Shown here in pieces: positions 56,058-64,000 of a stretch of 64,000 nucleotides of DNA. Source of the stretch: Robertkochia aurantiaca (GTDB lineage: Bacteria; Bacteroidota; Bacteroidia; Flavobacteriales; Flavobacteriaceae); NCBI RefSeq assembly GCF_020166495.1, contig NZ_JAINZS010000009.1, positions 1 through 64,000 on the forward strand, in the 5' to 3' direction. The notes under the pieces were generated by a model. The model had not been told where the DNA came from. It did no database searches and saw only the letters and a list, made by a program, of their open reading frames with translations. Every line of letters starts with the position of its first letter. Positions within the stretch are counted from its first letter, which is position 1. The position numbers were made by a program, and so were the translations under genes.

Positions 56058-58238
56058 CTACTCTCCCTTCGCCGGCGCTTTCTCCTCTTCCTCCCGCATA
56101 CTGTAATTCACCTTGAATTGCGGAGTTGCCCCAACGTTTCCGGGATCGCTGATCTCGGCAATTTTTACCGCTATCTTCGAATCACTTTTCTTTTGAGTGA
56201 TATATTCTGAAATGCGACCTTTAATGGTCCTTCCATATTGAACCAGCAGGGTATCGGGATTTTCAGCTTCAGCCAGTTCCGGGATCACAGCTGCGATGGC
56301 CGTAGTGTCGTTTTGCTGTATGTCTTCCTCCGGAGCTTCCGCCTCCTTCCCATCAGGTACAGAGGCCACCATGACGGAATCGGCAATTGTGCTTAAAGAA
56401 TCGGCAGGGCTTTTTCCTGTGAGCATCTCAGTGTCAAAAACGAAATTCATATCAATATCAATATTTCCCTTTAATTCTTCGAGTTTCAAAATCAGATCCA
56501 GTTGTTCTTTATGTCTGTCAGTAAGCGCAGTATCCGGATATTCAAAGAGCAGAGCCTCCAGGTCTTCCGGCTTGGCATCAATCTGCCTTGCGAGGGACTT
56601 TACCGGATTGTCGGTGGCGTCAAAAATCTTCTTCTTAAAAGTAGTTCCAACCAGATCCCAGACATCTATTTTCGGATCGTTCAGGTCTCCCCTCACAGGA
56701 ACATCTAACTCAATATCACCGTTTTTATCTTTTAGTATCCATACCGCAAGTTTTAGGGGAATAGACATCACCCCTCCTTCATTGTTCTCAACGGAAACGT
56801 TTTTGATTAACAGGTCATTCTCAATGATCAATTGCTTGTCGGTTATTTCAGTACTGTTGAAATAAAACATATCCCCTTTAAGAATAGAATGTCCGGTATA
56901 ATGGCTGGCATAAATATTCAGATCAGACAACACAAAATCCTTGATCGCAAAATCCAGGTCAAGTTGCAAAGGGTCCTGCGGATTAAATCCGGTAGTAGCC
57001 TTTAAAGTTCCTCTTTCATTCAACAGCATTTGAGAATTGATATCAACCCAGTCACTGTTACTAAAGATGCTGTCTGTGTCAATGAGGATTTCACTCAAAT
57101 GATACTCGAATGGTTCTCCAGTCAGGTTGTCGGTATAGTCTAAAATTCCTTCTTCGACCTTTAATTTCATAACTGCGTAATAGATACTATCCTTAGATGA
57201 GGATTCTTTCTGAATACTGTCGGCAGGTTGAGTGCTCTCTTCGTCTGCGACCATAAATACCTCAAAGAAATTATTTGAAGTACTATCCAATTCAAAATTG
57301 ATATAAGGTTTTTTAATATCGACCACACCTATTGCGTAAGATTTGTTAACGTAATCGATCTTATCCAGCTTAATATCCAACTGATCACTGCCCAGAAACT
57401 TTTCCTGCTGCTCATCCTTCATCAGAAAATCATTCACAACCACTTCTCCGGAAAGAATGATAGCCTGCGGATTTCCCGTATTACCTACCAGAAGTAATTC
57501 GGAGTTTACCTTACCGGAAAAATCACTGATCTTTGCAAATTCTTTTACGTAGTTCATAAAGGGTTTCAGTTCGAGGGCCTCAATGGCTATGGTACTCTCG
57601 AAATCCCCCGTTGCCGGGTACATCGTTACCTGAGAACTGAAGTGACCTCCTTCTGCCAGGTCGAATTCAATATCGGCATTGCTGTCCTGATCCTGGTTCC
57701 ATTCGATCAGAGGTATAAAAAATGTCATATCTTCCAGAGCGGTGGTGTCTTCTACATCTCCATCATAAAAAATAAAATTTGCATCCTTTAGCTCAAGTTT
57801 TGCAAGTCTGTATTTAAAGACTTTCCCAGTGGTATCGGTTTCTACACTATCGGCACTGGCATGATAAGCTACCAGGTCATCGAAGTTAAAAACGGTATCC
57901 CTCTTACTGATATTGACTTGCAGCCCCCTTAGATAAAACTGGTCCAGAGAAATGATATCACTGATTAACTTGTAAGGCTCCGTATTGACAATCAGGGTAT
58001 CAAACGAAACAAAAATATCTGATTCATTGGCTTCAAACATTTTAAAATCATAAATCTTCAGGGTACTCGTTAAGAAATTGATACGCAGTTTATCCATATC
58101 CAGTTTCCTGCCCACCAGTTCTTTACTATTATTGATGATGTAATTCCTGGCGATCACCGGAGTAAGAAATATCAACAAAAGTAATATTGCTAACACAGAT
58201 ATAGCGATGATCCTTAAAGTTTTCTTCCTGATAGCCAT
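56058..58238 (-). CDS. DUF748 / AsmA-like protein
   Basis: A 726-residue protein with one N-terminal helix (about 9-28; RIIAISVLAILLLLIFLTPVIA), then a long beta-rich periplasmic part with the DUF748 features of repeated DLxLxxF motifs (FDLAEGGHFSSQV, DLDFAIKDFVLSDLNIYASHYTG). Late segments GDLNDPKIDVWDLV and AAVIPELAEAENPDTLLVQYGR are present. Related AsmA-like proteins are thought to move lipids between membranes; that role here is inference. The gene is alone between two R3 arrays, on the strand opposite to its neighbours. Confidence 0.83.
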   Translation of the reverse strand: MAIRKKTLRIIAISVLAILLLLIFLTPVIARNYIINNSKELVGRKLDMDKLRINFLTSTLKIYDFKMFEANESDIFVSFDTLIVNTEPYKLISDIISLDQFYLRGLQVNISKRDTVFNFDDLVAYHASADSVETDTTGKVFKYRLAKLELKDANFIFYDGDVEDTTALEDMTFFIPLIEWNQDQDSNADIEFDLAEGGHFSSQVTMYPATGDFESTIAIEALELKPFMNYVKEFAKISDFSGKVNSELLLVGNTGNPQAIILSGEVVVNDFLMKDEQQEKFLGSDQLDIKLDKIDYVNKSYAIGVVDIKKPYINFELDSTSNNFFEVFMVADEESTQPADSIQKESSSKDSIYYAVMKLKVEEGILDYTDNLTGEPFEYHLSEILIDTDSIFSNSDWVDINSQMLLNERGTLKATTGFNPQDPLQLDLDFAIKDFVLSDLNIYASHYTGHSILKGDMFYFNSTEITDKQLIIENDLLIKNVSVENNEGGVMSIPLKLAVWILKDKNGDIELDVPVRGDLNDPKIDVWDLVGTTFKKKIFDATDNPVKSLARQIDAKPEDLEALLFEYPDTALTDRHKEQLDLILKLEELKGNIDIDMNFVFDTEMLTGKSPADSLSTIADSVMVASVPDGKEAEAPEEDIQQNDTTAIAAVIPELAEAENPDTLLVQYGRTIKGRISEYITQKKSDSKIAVKIAEISDPGNVGATPQFKVNYSMREEEEKAPAKGE

Positions 58239-58384
58239 TGCAATTTTTATTTATTAACGCTTGTGGTAATAGTTCGGATCAGGTTCCTATAATCAGCTTA
58301 GGAACACTTTTAAAAATAAATCAAAATATCTGAATATCAACATATTAAACCTGTGATGTGATGAAAAATCAGAAAATGAGGTTA

Positions 58385-59040
58385 AACCGGTTATGGGGAT
58401 ACAGAGATACCGGGATGCTTGTTTAGCTAACAGCGAACAGTGATCGGTGATCGGAATACCCGCCATTGTCACACTGAGCGTGTCGAAGCGGGTTTTGGTG
58501 ATACGGTGATACAGTCTTCGAGCGGCTGGCAGTTATCTCACTCCTGAAGGAATTCGAAATGATTCATTTCCATAATTCATGATTAAGACCTATTCCCGAC
58601 TAACGACTCCCCATTAACGTCTTTACGATTTCACAGCTTTACAGCTTTACATGGCTGCAGAAATAATTGTTTGGCTAACAGCTAACGGTGATCGGTGATC
58701 GGAATACCCCCCTTTGTCACGCTGAGCATGTCGAAGCGGGTTTTGGTGATACAGGGATACAGTCTTCGAGCGGCTGGCAGTTTTCTCTTCCCTGAAGGGG
58801 TTCGAAATGACTCATTTCAATAATTCACGAATAAAACCTATTCCCGACTAACGACTCCCCATTAACGACTTTACGGTTTCGCGACTTTACATCTTTACAG
58901 AGGTTCGGGGATGAGGGAATGCTTGTTTGGCTAACAGCTAACGGTGATCGGTGATCGGTGATCGGATTACCCGCCTTTGTCACGGTGAGCTTGTCGAAGC
59001 CGGTTTTGGTGATGCAGGGATACAGTTATATGGTTATTAA
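58385..59040 (+). repeat. R3 repeat array, three copies, right of the DUF748 gene
   Basis: Three further copies begin near 58420, 58668 and 58926 in the same orientation as the left array. The first two are complete. The third is cut after GTCGAAGCCGGTTTTGGTGA and continues into an A/T-rich stretch (59030-59090) that is nearly the same as the sequence before the DUF748 stop (56010-56055). The similarity thus extends past the repeats on both sides. The gap to the next gene, 59091-59190, shows no clear promoter. Confidence 0.87.
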
Positions 59041-59190
59041 AAATCAATAATTTATCATTTATAATCTATAATTTACAATTCATAATTCCCCATGTAAGGC
59101 TTTAAATGTTAATTATCGAAGTCAGTCACGAGTTCTGTCTGATATGTTTTAACTTAATGAATTAAGATCATCACGCTAACACCACCAGCT

Positions 59191-60996
59191 ATGAAAGAGT
59201 ATACCGACCTCACCACCCTTCGATTCATTCTCTTTGAAATTCTTGACTTCGAAGAGGTATTAGCCCAAAATAGATTTGAAGATCACGATACAGAGTCAGT
59301 CAATATGTTCATAGACTCGGTAAAAGACTTTTCAGATAAAGAATTATATCCGTATTTCCGGGAAATGGATGAATCTCCGGCCCATTATAAAGATGGAGAG
59401 ATCATTGTTCATTCTCAGGTCAGGGAGACTATTAAAAAGGCGGCAGAGCTGGGATTAATCGCTGCAGCCTTTGATTATGATGATGGGGGGCTGCAATTGC
59501 CTCATACCCTCGTCAATGCCGTTTACTGGATACAGGAATGCGCCAATAACCACCTGCCTAATTACTACGGACTCACCCAGGCTGCTGCGAATCTCATCAC
59601 ACATTTTGGCAACAATACCCTGAGAGAAAACTATGTCTCTCAGATGCTGTCAGGGAAATGGACCGGTACCATGTGCCTGACAGAACCCCAGGCCGGGAGT
59701 TCGCTCTCAGATATCAGAACCACTGCCTATCCGGAAGGCGAACATTACCAGATTCGCGGTCAAAAGATCTTTATCTCGGGTGGCGACTTTCAGGGAGCTG
59801 AAAATGTAATCCACCTGCTGCTTGCCCGCATCGAAGGGGCTCCTGCCGGAGTGAAGGGGATCTCTCTCTTTGTGGTTCCCAAAAAACGACCTGTTCAGGG
59901 GGAAGAGCTTACCGGCAATGACGTAAACACCATAGGAGACTTTCAGAAAATGGGGCAGAAAGGATATTGTACCACTCACCTTTCCTTTGGAGATAATGAA
60001 GACTGCCGGGGCTGGCTCGTGGGAGAACCTCATCAGGGACTCAAATACATGTTCATGATGATGAATGAAGCCAGAATAGCGGTTGGTCGGGGTGCGGCTG
60101 CCATAAGCATGGCTGCCTACCGGGCGGCCCTTTCTTATGCCAAAGAACGCCCTCAGGGAAGAAGTCTCGGAGATTCAGGAAAAAAGAACCCGGAAGAACA
60201 GCAGGTATTGATCATTAAGCATCCCGATGTAAAAAGGATGCTGCTCCAGCAAAAAGCAATTACCGAAGCCTCTCTTTGCCTGGTATTGCTATCAGCCAAA
60301 TACCAGGATCTGTCAAGGGTGCACCCGGACCCTGAGGAAAGGAAACGCTATGGCCGGCTGCTGGACCTGCTCACACCTGTGACCAAAACATATCCGGCCG
60401 AGAAAGGTACAGAGGCCGTTAGCCAGGCCCTGCAAGTATTCGGAGGCTATGGATATTGTAATGATTTTATCATTCAGCAATATTACAGAGATATCAGGAT
60501 ATTCTCCATTTACGAAGGAACCACAGGGATTCAGTCATTGGACCTGCTGGGCAGAAAAGTTATAATGGATGAAGGTAAGGCGGTGAAGGAGCTGTTCCTG
60601 CTGGTAGAAAAAAGCAGTGAGAAGGCCACAGAGCATGCTGATCTGGCTCCCTATGCCGGTAAACTAAGAGAAGCTTCAGAACTTTGCGGAAAAGTAATCG
60701 CTTACCTGACCGGCTTTGCCAGGGAAGGCAAACACGAACGATTTCTCGCCGATGCAACTGTATTTATGAAATTCTTTGGTATTTATGTGAGCAGCTGGTT
60801 ATGGCTGGAGATGGGAATGAAAGCACAACAAGCCCTTGATTCCGATTCCACCGTTTATTCAAAGGCCTTTTACAGAGGAAAGGTTTTGTCGATGAAATAC
60901 TTTTACAAATACGAACTTCCTGCCATGACTTCCCTGGCCGAAACCCTGTTCCATACCGATACAACCACTCTTAACGACCTCGATGAGGAATTATGA
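59191..60996 (+). CDS. Acyl-CoA dehydrogenase family protein
   Basis: A 601-residue acyl-CoA dehydrogenase of the long form, with an extra C-terminal domain (about 470-595). Family marks are GTMCLTEPQAGSSLSDIRTTA (about 154-174), GQKIFISGGD, NEARIAVGRGAA (about 290-301) and QVFGGYGYCNDF with YRDIRIFSIYEGTTGIQSLDLLGRKV. It oxidises acyl-CoA thioesters with FAD in fatty-acid or amino-acid breakdown. It is monocistronic and followed at 61154 by an unrelated oxidase pair. Confidence 0.93.
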   Translation: MKEYTDLTTLRFILFEILDFEEVLAQNRFEDHDTESVNMFIDSVKDFSDKELYPYFREMDESPAHYKDGEIIVHSQVRETIKKAAELGLIAAAFDYDDGGLQLPHTLVNAVYWIQECANNHLPNYYGLTQAAANLITHFGNNTLRENYVSQMLSGKWTGTMCLTEPQAGSSLSDIRTTAYPEGEHYQIRGQKIFISGGDFQGAENVIHLLLARIEGAPAGVKGISLFVVPKKRPVQGEELTGNDVNTIGDFQKMGQKGYCTTHLSFGDNEDCRGWLVGEPHQGLKYMFMMMNEARIAVGRGAAAISMAAYRAALSYAKERPQGRSLGDSGKKNPEEQQVLIIKHPDVKRMLLQQKAITEASLCLVLLSAKYQDLSRVHPDPEERKRYGRLLDLLTPVTKTYPAEKGTEAVSQALQVFGGYGYCNDFIIQQYYRDIRIFSIYEGTTGIQSLDLLGRKVIMDEGKAVKELFLLVEKSSEKATEHADLAPYAGKLREASELCGKVIAYLTGFAREGKHERFLADATVFMKFFGIYVSSWLWLEMGMKAQQALDSDSTVYSKAFYRGKVLSMKYFYKYELPAMTSLAETLFHTDTTTLNDLDEEL

Positions 60997-61153
60997 TCTG
61001 AAGTAAATCCCGGTTAAAAACCAAACCAAAGTTTATGCGGCCGTTTCCCCTTTAGTGAGAAATATACCGGGTATACATTGATCTTCTTTGACTCCGGAAA
61101 ACGCATCTGTTTGTATTCCAGTTTTTTGTAACTTGTAGTAAACTTCAATAATC

Positions 61154-61618
61154 ATGTCTACATTCAATCTTACAATCAACGGAGAGACTGCTACGGTCGA
61201 CGTTGATCCTGCTACCCCCTTATTATGGGTACTGAGAGACCACCTGAAACTCGTAGGTACCAAATATGGTTGCGGAATTGCCCAGTGCGGGGCCTGTACG
61301 GTGCACATTGGCGATTCGGCCGTACGTTCCTGCCAGATCCCTGTGTCTGCAGTAGGGTCTCAATCGGTAACCACTATCGAAGGTCTCTCTGAAAACGGAG
61401 ATCATCCGGTACAGCTCGCCTGGATAGAGAACGATGTGCCCCAGTGCGGGTATTGCCAGGCCGGGCAGATTATGTCTGCCGCCGCCTTGTTAAAGAACAA
61501 TCCGAATCCCAGTGATGAAGAGATCGCCGCCACTATGAGCGGAAATATTTGCAGGTGCGGGACCTATACCCGCATACGGTCAGCCATCAGGCAGGCAGCC
61601 GAAAACAAAACCGCCTGA
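61154..61618 (+). CDS. (2Fe-2S) subunit of a molybdenum hydroxylase (IorA-like)
   Basis: A 154-residue protein with two 2Fe-2S clusters. The plant-type cluster motif is [12 protein letters not shown]...C (about 41-61), and the second cluster motif [10 protein letters not shown] with GNICRCGTY (about 99-140) completes the fold. The length and sequence match the small subunit of isoquinoline 1-oxidoreductase-type enzymes. It passes electrons from the molybdenum subunit encoded 35 nt downstream. No FAD subunit gene is next to it, so the electrons probably go to another carrier. Confidence 0.92.
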   Translation: MSTFNLTINGETATVDVDPATPLLWVLRDHLKLVGTKYGCGIAQCGACTVHIGDSAVRSCQIPVSAVGSQSVTTIEGLSENGDHPVQLAWIENDVPQCGYCQAGQIMSAAALLKNNPNPSDEEIAATMSGNICRCGTYTRIRSAIRQAAENKTA

Positions 61619-61653
61619 TTTCATTCCTCACCAGCTTTTAAATTCACCACATC

Positions 61654-63909
61654 ATGACACTCATTAGAACCAAAATAGGAAGACGATCATTCATAAGGAC
61701 CACAGCCATGGCCGGTGGCGGACTGGTACTCAGTTTCAGCTGGCTGGCCTCATGCAAACAGGAAGAAGCTACAGTAGCAGAGCTGCCCGACGAATGGTTT
61801 GAATTAAACGGATACCTGAAAGTAGGAGACAACGGGATGGTAACCATCATGTCACCCAACCCGGAGATCGGGCAAAATGTCAAGACCTCCATGCCTATGA
61901 TCGTAGCCGAAGAGCTGGATGCAGACTGGAGCCTGGTCATCGTAGAACAGGCCCCTTTGAATACTGAAGTCTTTACCCGACAGCTTGCGGGAGGAAGCCA
62001 GTCTATCAGACAGGGCTGGGACGGACTTCGAATGGCAGGTGCCACTGCACGTGAAATGCTGAAACAGGCCGCTGCCAACAGCTGGGAAGTTCCGATAGGT
62101 GAAATCACCACCCATGAAGGAATGATAGAGCACGAAGCCAGTGGTAAAAAGGCCGGATATGGTGAGTTTGCAGCCGCTGCCGCTCAACTGGAGGTGCCCG
62201 AAGAAGTTGAAATGAAAGATCCTTCAGAATTTAAGATCATCGGTACTTCGAGAAAGAATGTAGACGGACCAAAGATCGTTACCGGGAAACCGCTTTTCGG
62301 ACTGGACTATTACGAAGACGGAATGGTAACTGCCATGACCATTCACCCTCCGGCATTTGGTGCCAGGCTGAAATCCTTTGATGCTGAAACCGCCAAAAAT
62401 ATGCCCGGAATAGTTGATGTTTTCTCCATTAAACTTTATGAAGACGGTTATTTAAAACATCCTTTCGATACAACGGCATTCAACGAAATCATCGTCGTAG
62501 CTGGGAATTCCACCTGGGAGGTGATGAATGCCAAAAAAGCTGTGAAGGCAGAGTGGGAACCCATCTCTGAATACATGGATGAATATACCGATTTCAGAAC
62601 CGGAGAAGCACTGCCCAAGCGTATTCCTGCCGGAATGGAAAGTTCGGGAGACCACCGAACTGAGATGGAGACCCTTGGTGCCAAACTGGCCAAAGTTACC
62701 CGAAAAGATGGTGATCCTGATAAAGCATTCCGGAATGCGGCGAAAGTCATCGAACGGCATTACTCCTGTCCGTTTCTGGCACATAATACCCTTGAGCCTA
62801 TGAACTTCTTTGCTCATGTGACCGAAACGGAAGCAAAACTGGTTGGCCCGATCCAAACTCCTGAATTCATGGAAAAAAGTGTTGCTGCCCGTTTAAATAT
62901 GCCACTTGAAAACATCGATATTCAGATGACCAGACAGGGCGGCGGATTCGGAAGAAGGCTTTATGGCCATTTCGTGGTAGAGGCAGCGCTCATTTCTCAA
63001 AAGCTCAAGGCTCCGGCAAAAGTGGTCTACACACGTGAAGATGACATGTCTTATGGAAACTACCGGCCGGCATATTATGCCACCTACCGGGCAGCCTTCG
63101 ACGAAAATAACGAGATCACTGCCTTTCATGTAAGGGCGGGAGGAATTCCTGAAAGCCCCTTATTCGCGCACAGATTCCCTGCAGGGGCCATTGACAACTA
63201 TCTGGCAGAAGAATGGGCTATAGACTCAAACATCAGTGTGGGAGCCTTCAGAGCACCACGATCGAACTTTATCGCCGGCGCAGAACAATCCTTCCTCGAT
63301 GAGATCGCTGAAGAAATGGGTAAAGACCCCATTGCCATGCGTCTGGAATGGCTGGAAAAAGCTAAAAATAATCCGGTAGGAGAAAACAATGATTACGATG
63401 CGGCCCGTTATGCAGGAGTCCTTGAACTGGTAAGGGATAAATCAGGCTGGAATCAGAACGCTGAAGGTAAATATCGTGGTGTATCGGCTTACTATTGTCA
63501 TAATTCATATGTCGCCCAGGTACTTGACATGGTCATGAAGAACGGTAAACCTGCTGTTGATAATGTCACCTGTGCCATAGATTGTGGTATTGTAGTCAAT
63601 CCTGATGCTGCAACTAACCTGACCCAGGGAGGGGTGATCGACGGTATCGGCCATGCTATGTACAGCCAGTTGAGCTTTAAAGAAGGAAGTCCGGAACAAC
63701 AAAATTTCGACCGTTACAGGCTCATCAGGCATAATGAGGCACCAAAGTCTATCGACGTTCACTTTGTGGAAAGCGATGTTCACCCTACCGGTTTGGGAGA
63801 ACCGCCTTTCCCTCCTATTATGGGGGCTGTGGCCAATGCATTATATAAGGCTACCGGTGAACGCTATTATCACCAACCTTTTATCAGTGAGAAACAGTTA
63901 AGAGGTTAG
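61654..63909 (+). CDS. Molybdopterin-binding subunit of a molybdenum hydroxylase (IorB-like)
   Basis: A 751-residue catalytic subunit of the xanthine-dehydrogenase superfamily, in the isoquinoline 1-oxidoreductase beta group. The N-terminus has a Tat signal, RRSFIRTTAMAGGG, then a hydrophobic stretch and SC, so it is exported folded with its cofactor. Molybdopterin-binding marks GGGFGRRLYGHFVVEAA (about 428-444) and GAFRAPRSNFIAGAEQSFLDE are present, as is the C-terminal GLGEPPFPPIMGAVANALY with the catalytic Glu. It hydroxylates an aldehyde or N-heterocycle; the substrate is unknown. It pairs with the 2Fe-2S subunit. Confidence 0.92.
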   Translation: MTLIRTKIGRRSFIRTTAMAGGGLVLSFSWLASCKQEEATVAELPDEWFELNGYLKVGDNGMVTIMSPNPEIGQNVKTSMPMIVAEELDADWSLVIVEQAPLNTEVFTRQLAGGSQSIRQGWDGLRMAGATAREMLKQAAANSWEVPIGEITTHEGMIEHEASGKKAGYGEFAAAAAQLEVPEEVEMKDPSEFKIIGTSRKNVDGPKIVTGKPLFGLDYYEDGMVTAMTIHPPAFGARLKSFDAETAKNMPGIVDVFSIKLYEDGYLKHPFDTTAFNEIIVVAGNSTWEVMNAKKAVKAEWEPISEYMDEYTDFRTGEALPKRIPAGMESSGDHRTEMETLGAKLAKVTRKDGDPDKAFRNAAKVIERHYSCPFLAHNTLEPMNFFAHVTETEAKLVGPIQTPEFMEKSVAARLNMPLENIDIQMTRQGGGFGRRLYGHFVVEAALISQKLKAPAKVVYTREDDMSYGNYRPAYYATYRAAFDENNEITAFHVRAGGIPESPLFAHRFPAGAIDNYLAEEWAIDSNISVGAFRAPRSNFIAGAEQSFLDEIAEEMGKDPIAMRLEWLEKAKNNPVGENNDYDAARYAGVLELVRDKSGWNQNAEGKYRGVSAYYCHNSYVAQVLDMVMKNGKPAVDNVTCAIDCGIVVNPDAATNLTQGGVIDGIGHAMYSQLSFKEGSPEQQNFDRYRLIRHNEAPKSIDVHFVESDVHPTGLGEPPFPPIMGAVANALYKATGERYYHQPFISEKQLRG

Positions 63910-63930
63910 AACCAATTAGGTAGTAAAACA

Positions 63931-63963
63931 AAAAAAGCCGCGGTTTTCCCGGGGTTTTTTTTT
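63931..63963 (+). terminator. Terminator after the molybdenum hydroxylase
   Basis: Stem AAAAAGCCGCGG / CCGGGGTTTTTT with one mismatch and one G-U pair, followed by a run of T, 22 nt past the stop. Nothing else is seen in the last 40 nt of the window. Confidence 0.8.
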
Positions 63964-64000
63964 GAATGAAGGGAATCACTATCACCTCCGGATATATAGA

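Overview
The window reads as a chromosomal segment of a member of the Bacteroidota, most likely a marine Flavobacteriaceae. The evidence is a gldF-gldG gliding-motility pair, a SusC/SusD-type polysaccharide utilisation locus (PUL), promoters of the Bacteroidota type (TTG, about 19-21 nt, TAnnTTTG), little Shine-Dalgarno signal before starts, and housekeeping genes with the sequence flavour of this family. No tRNA, rRNA or insertion sequence is visible, but four tandem strong promoters at the left edge point out of the window, probably at an rRNA operon or another stable-RNA unit.

Layout. 1-558: tandem leftward promoters. 559-15489: mostly core genes: DUF4294 protein, M42 peptidase, Nudix hydrolase, a CNB-CBS-DUF294 protein with a DnaQ-type exonuclease, acs, purC, phoH, SAM hydroxide adenosyltransferase, a small monooxygenase, gldF-gldG, dnaN and a DUF4870 membrane protein. 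15490-22363: composite repeats around a DUF3604 lipoprotein, then CsbD, a MscS channel, Dps and mnmE. 22401-36234: a compact beta-mannan PUL (AraC regulator, SusC, SusD, surface glycan-binding lipoprotein, GH130 phosphorylase, AGE-family epimerase, GPH-type sugar transporter, GH5-type lipoprotein). 36235-40438: repeats around a LigD end-joining operon split into three genes. 40439-54880: lipoproteins, an MltF-like lytic transglycosylase, a double-length UvrA-like ATPase, an alpha/beta hydrolase, an intradiol dioxygenase-like protein, an alcohol dehydrogenase, a four-helix-bundle protein, a penicillin acylase and a small membrane protein. 54881-59190: two arrays of about 240-bp repeats around a DUF748/AsmA-like gene. 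59191-63909: an acyl-CoA dehydrogenase and a two-subunit molybdenum hydroxylase.

The PUL makes sense as one pathway. The GH5-type lipoprotein would cut beta-1,4-mannan at the surface, SusC/SusD and the binding lipoprotein would import oligosaccharides, and the GPH carrier would bring short ones into the cytoplasm. There the epimerase would turn mannobiose into mannosyl-glucose and the GH130 enzyme would phosphorolyse that to mannose-1-phosphate and glucose.

The most unusual features are non-coding or architectural. Long intergenic gaps carry composite repeats built of 7- and 8-nt tandem units, a conserved core and a REP-like palindrome. Three times a gene or operon lies between same-orientation copies, and once a small gene lies between inverted octamer tracts. 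A related 21-bp repeat has entered the G domain of mnmE in frame. A 1496-residue UvrA-like protein has four ABC modules, one of which lacks its P-loop.
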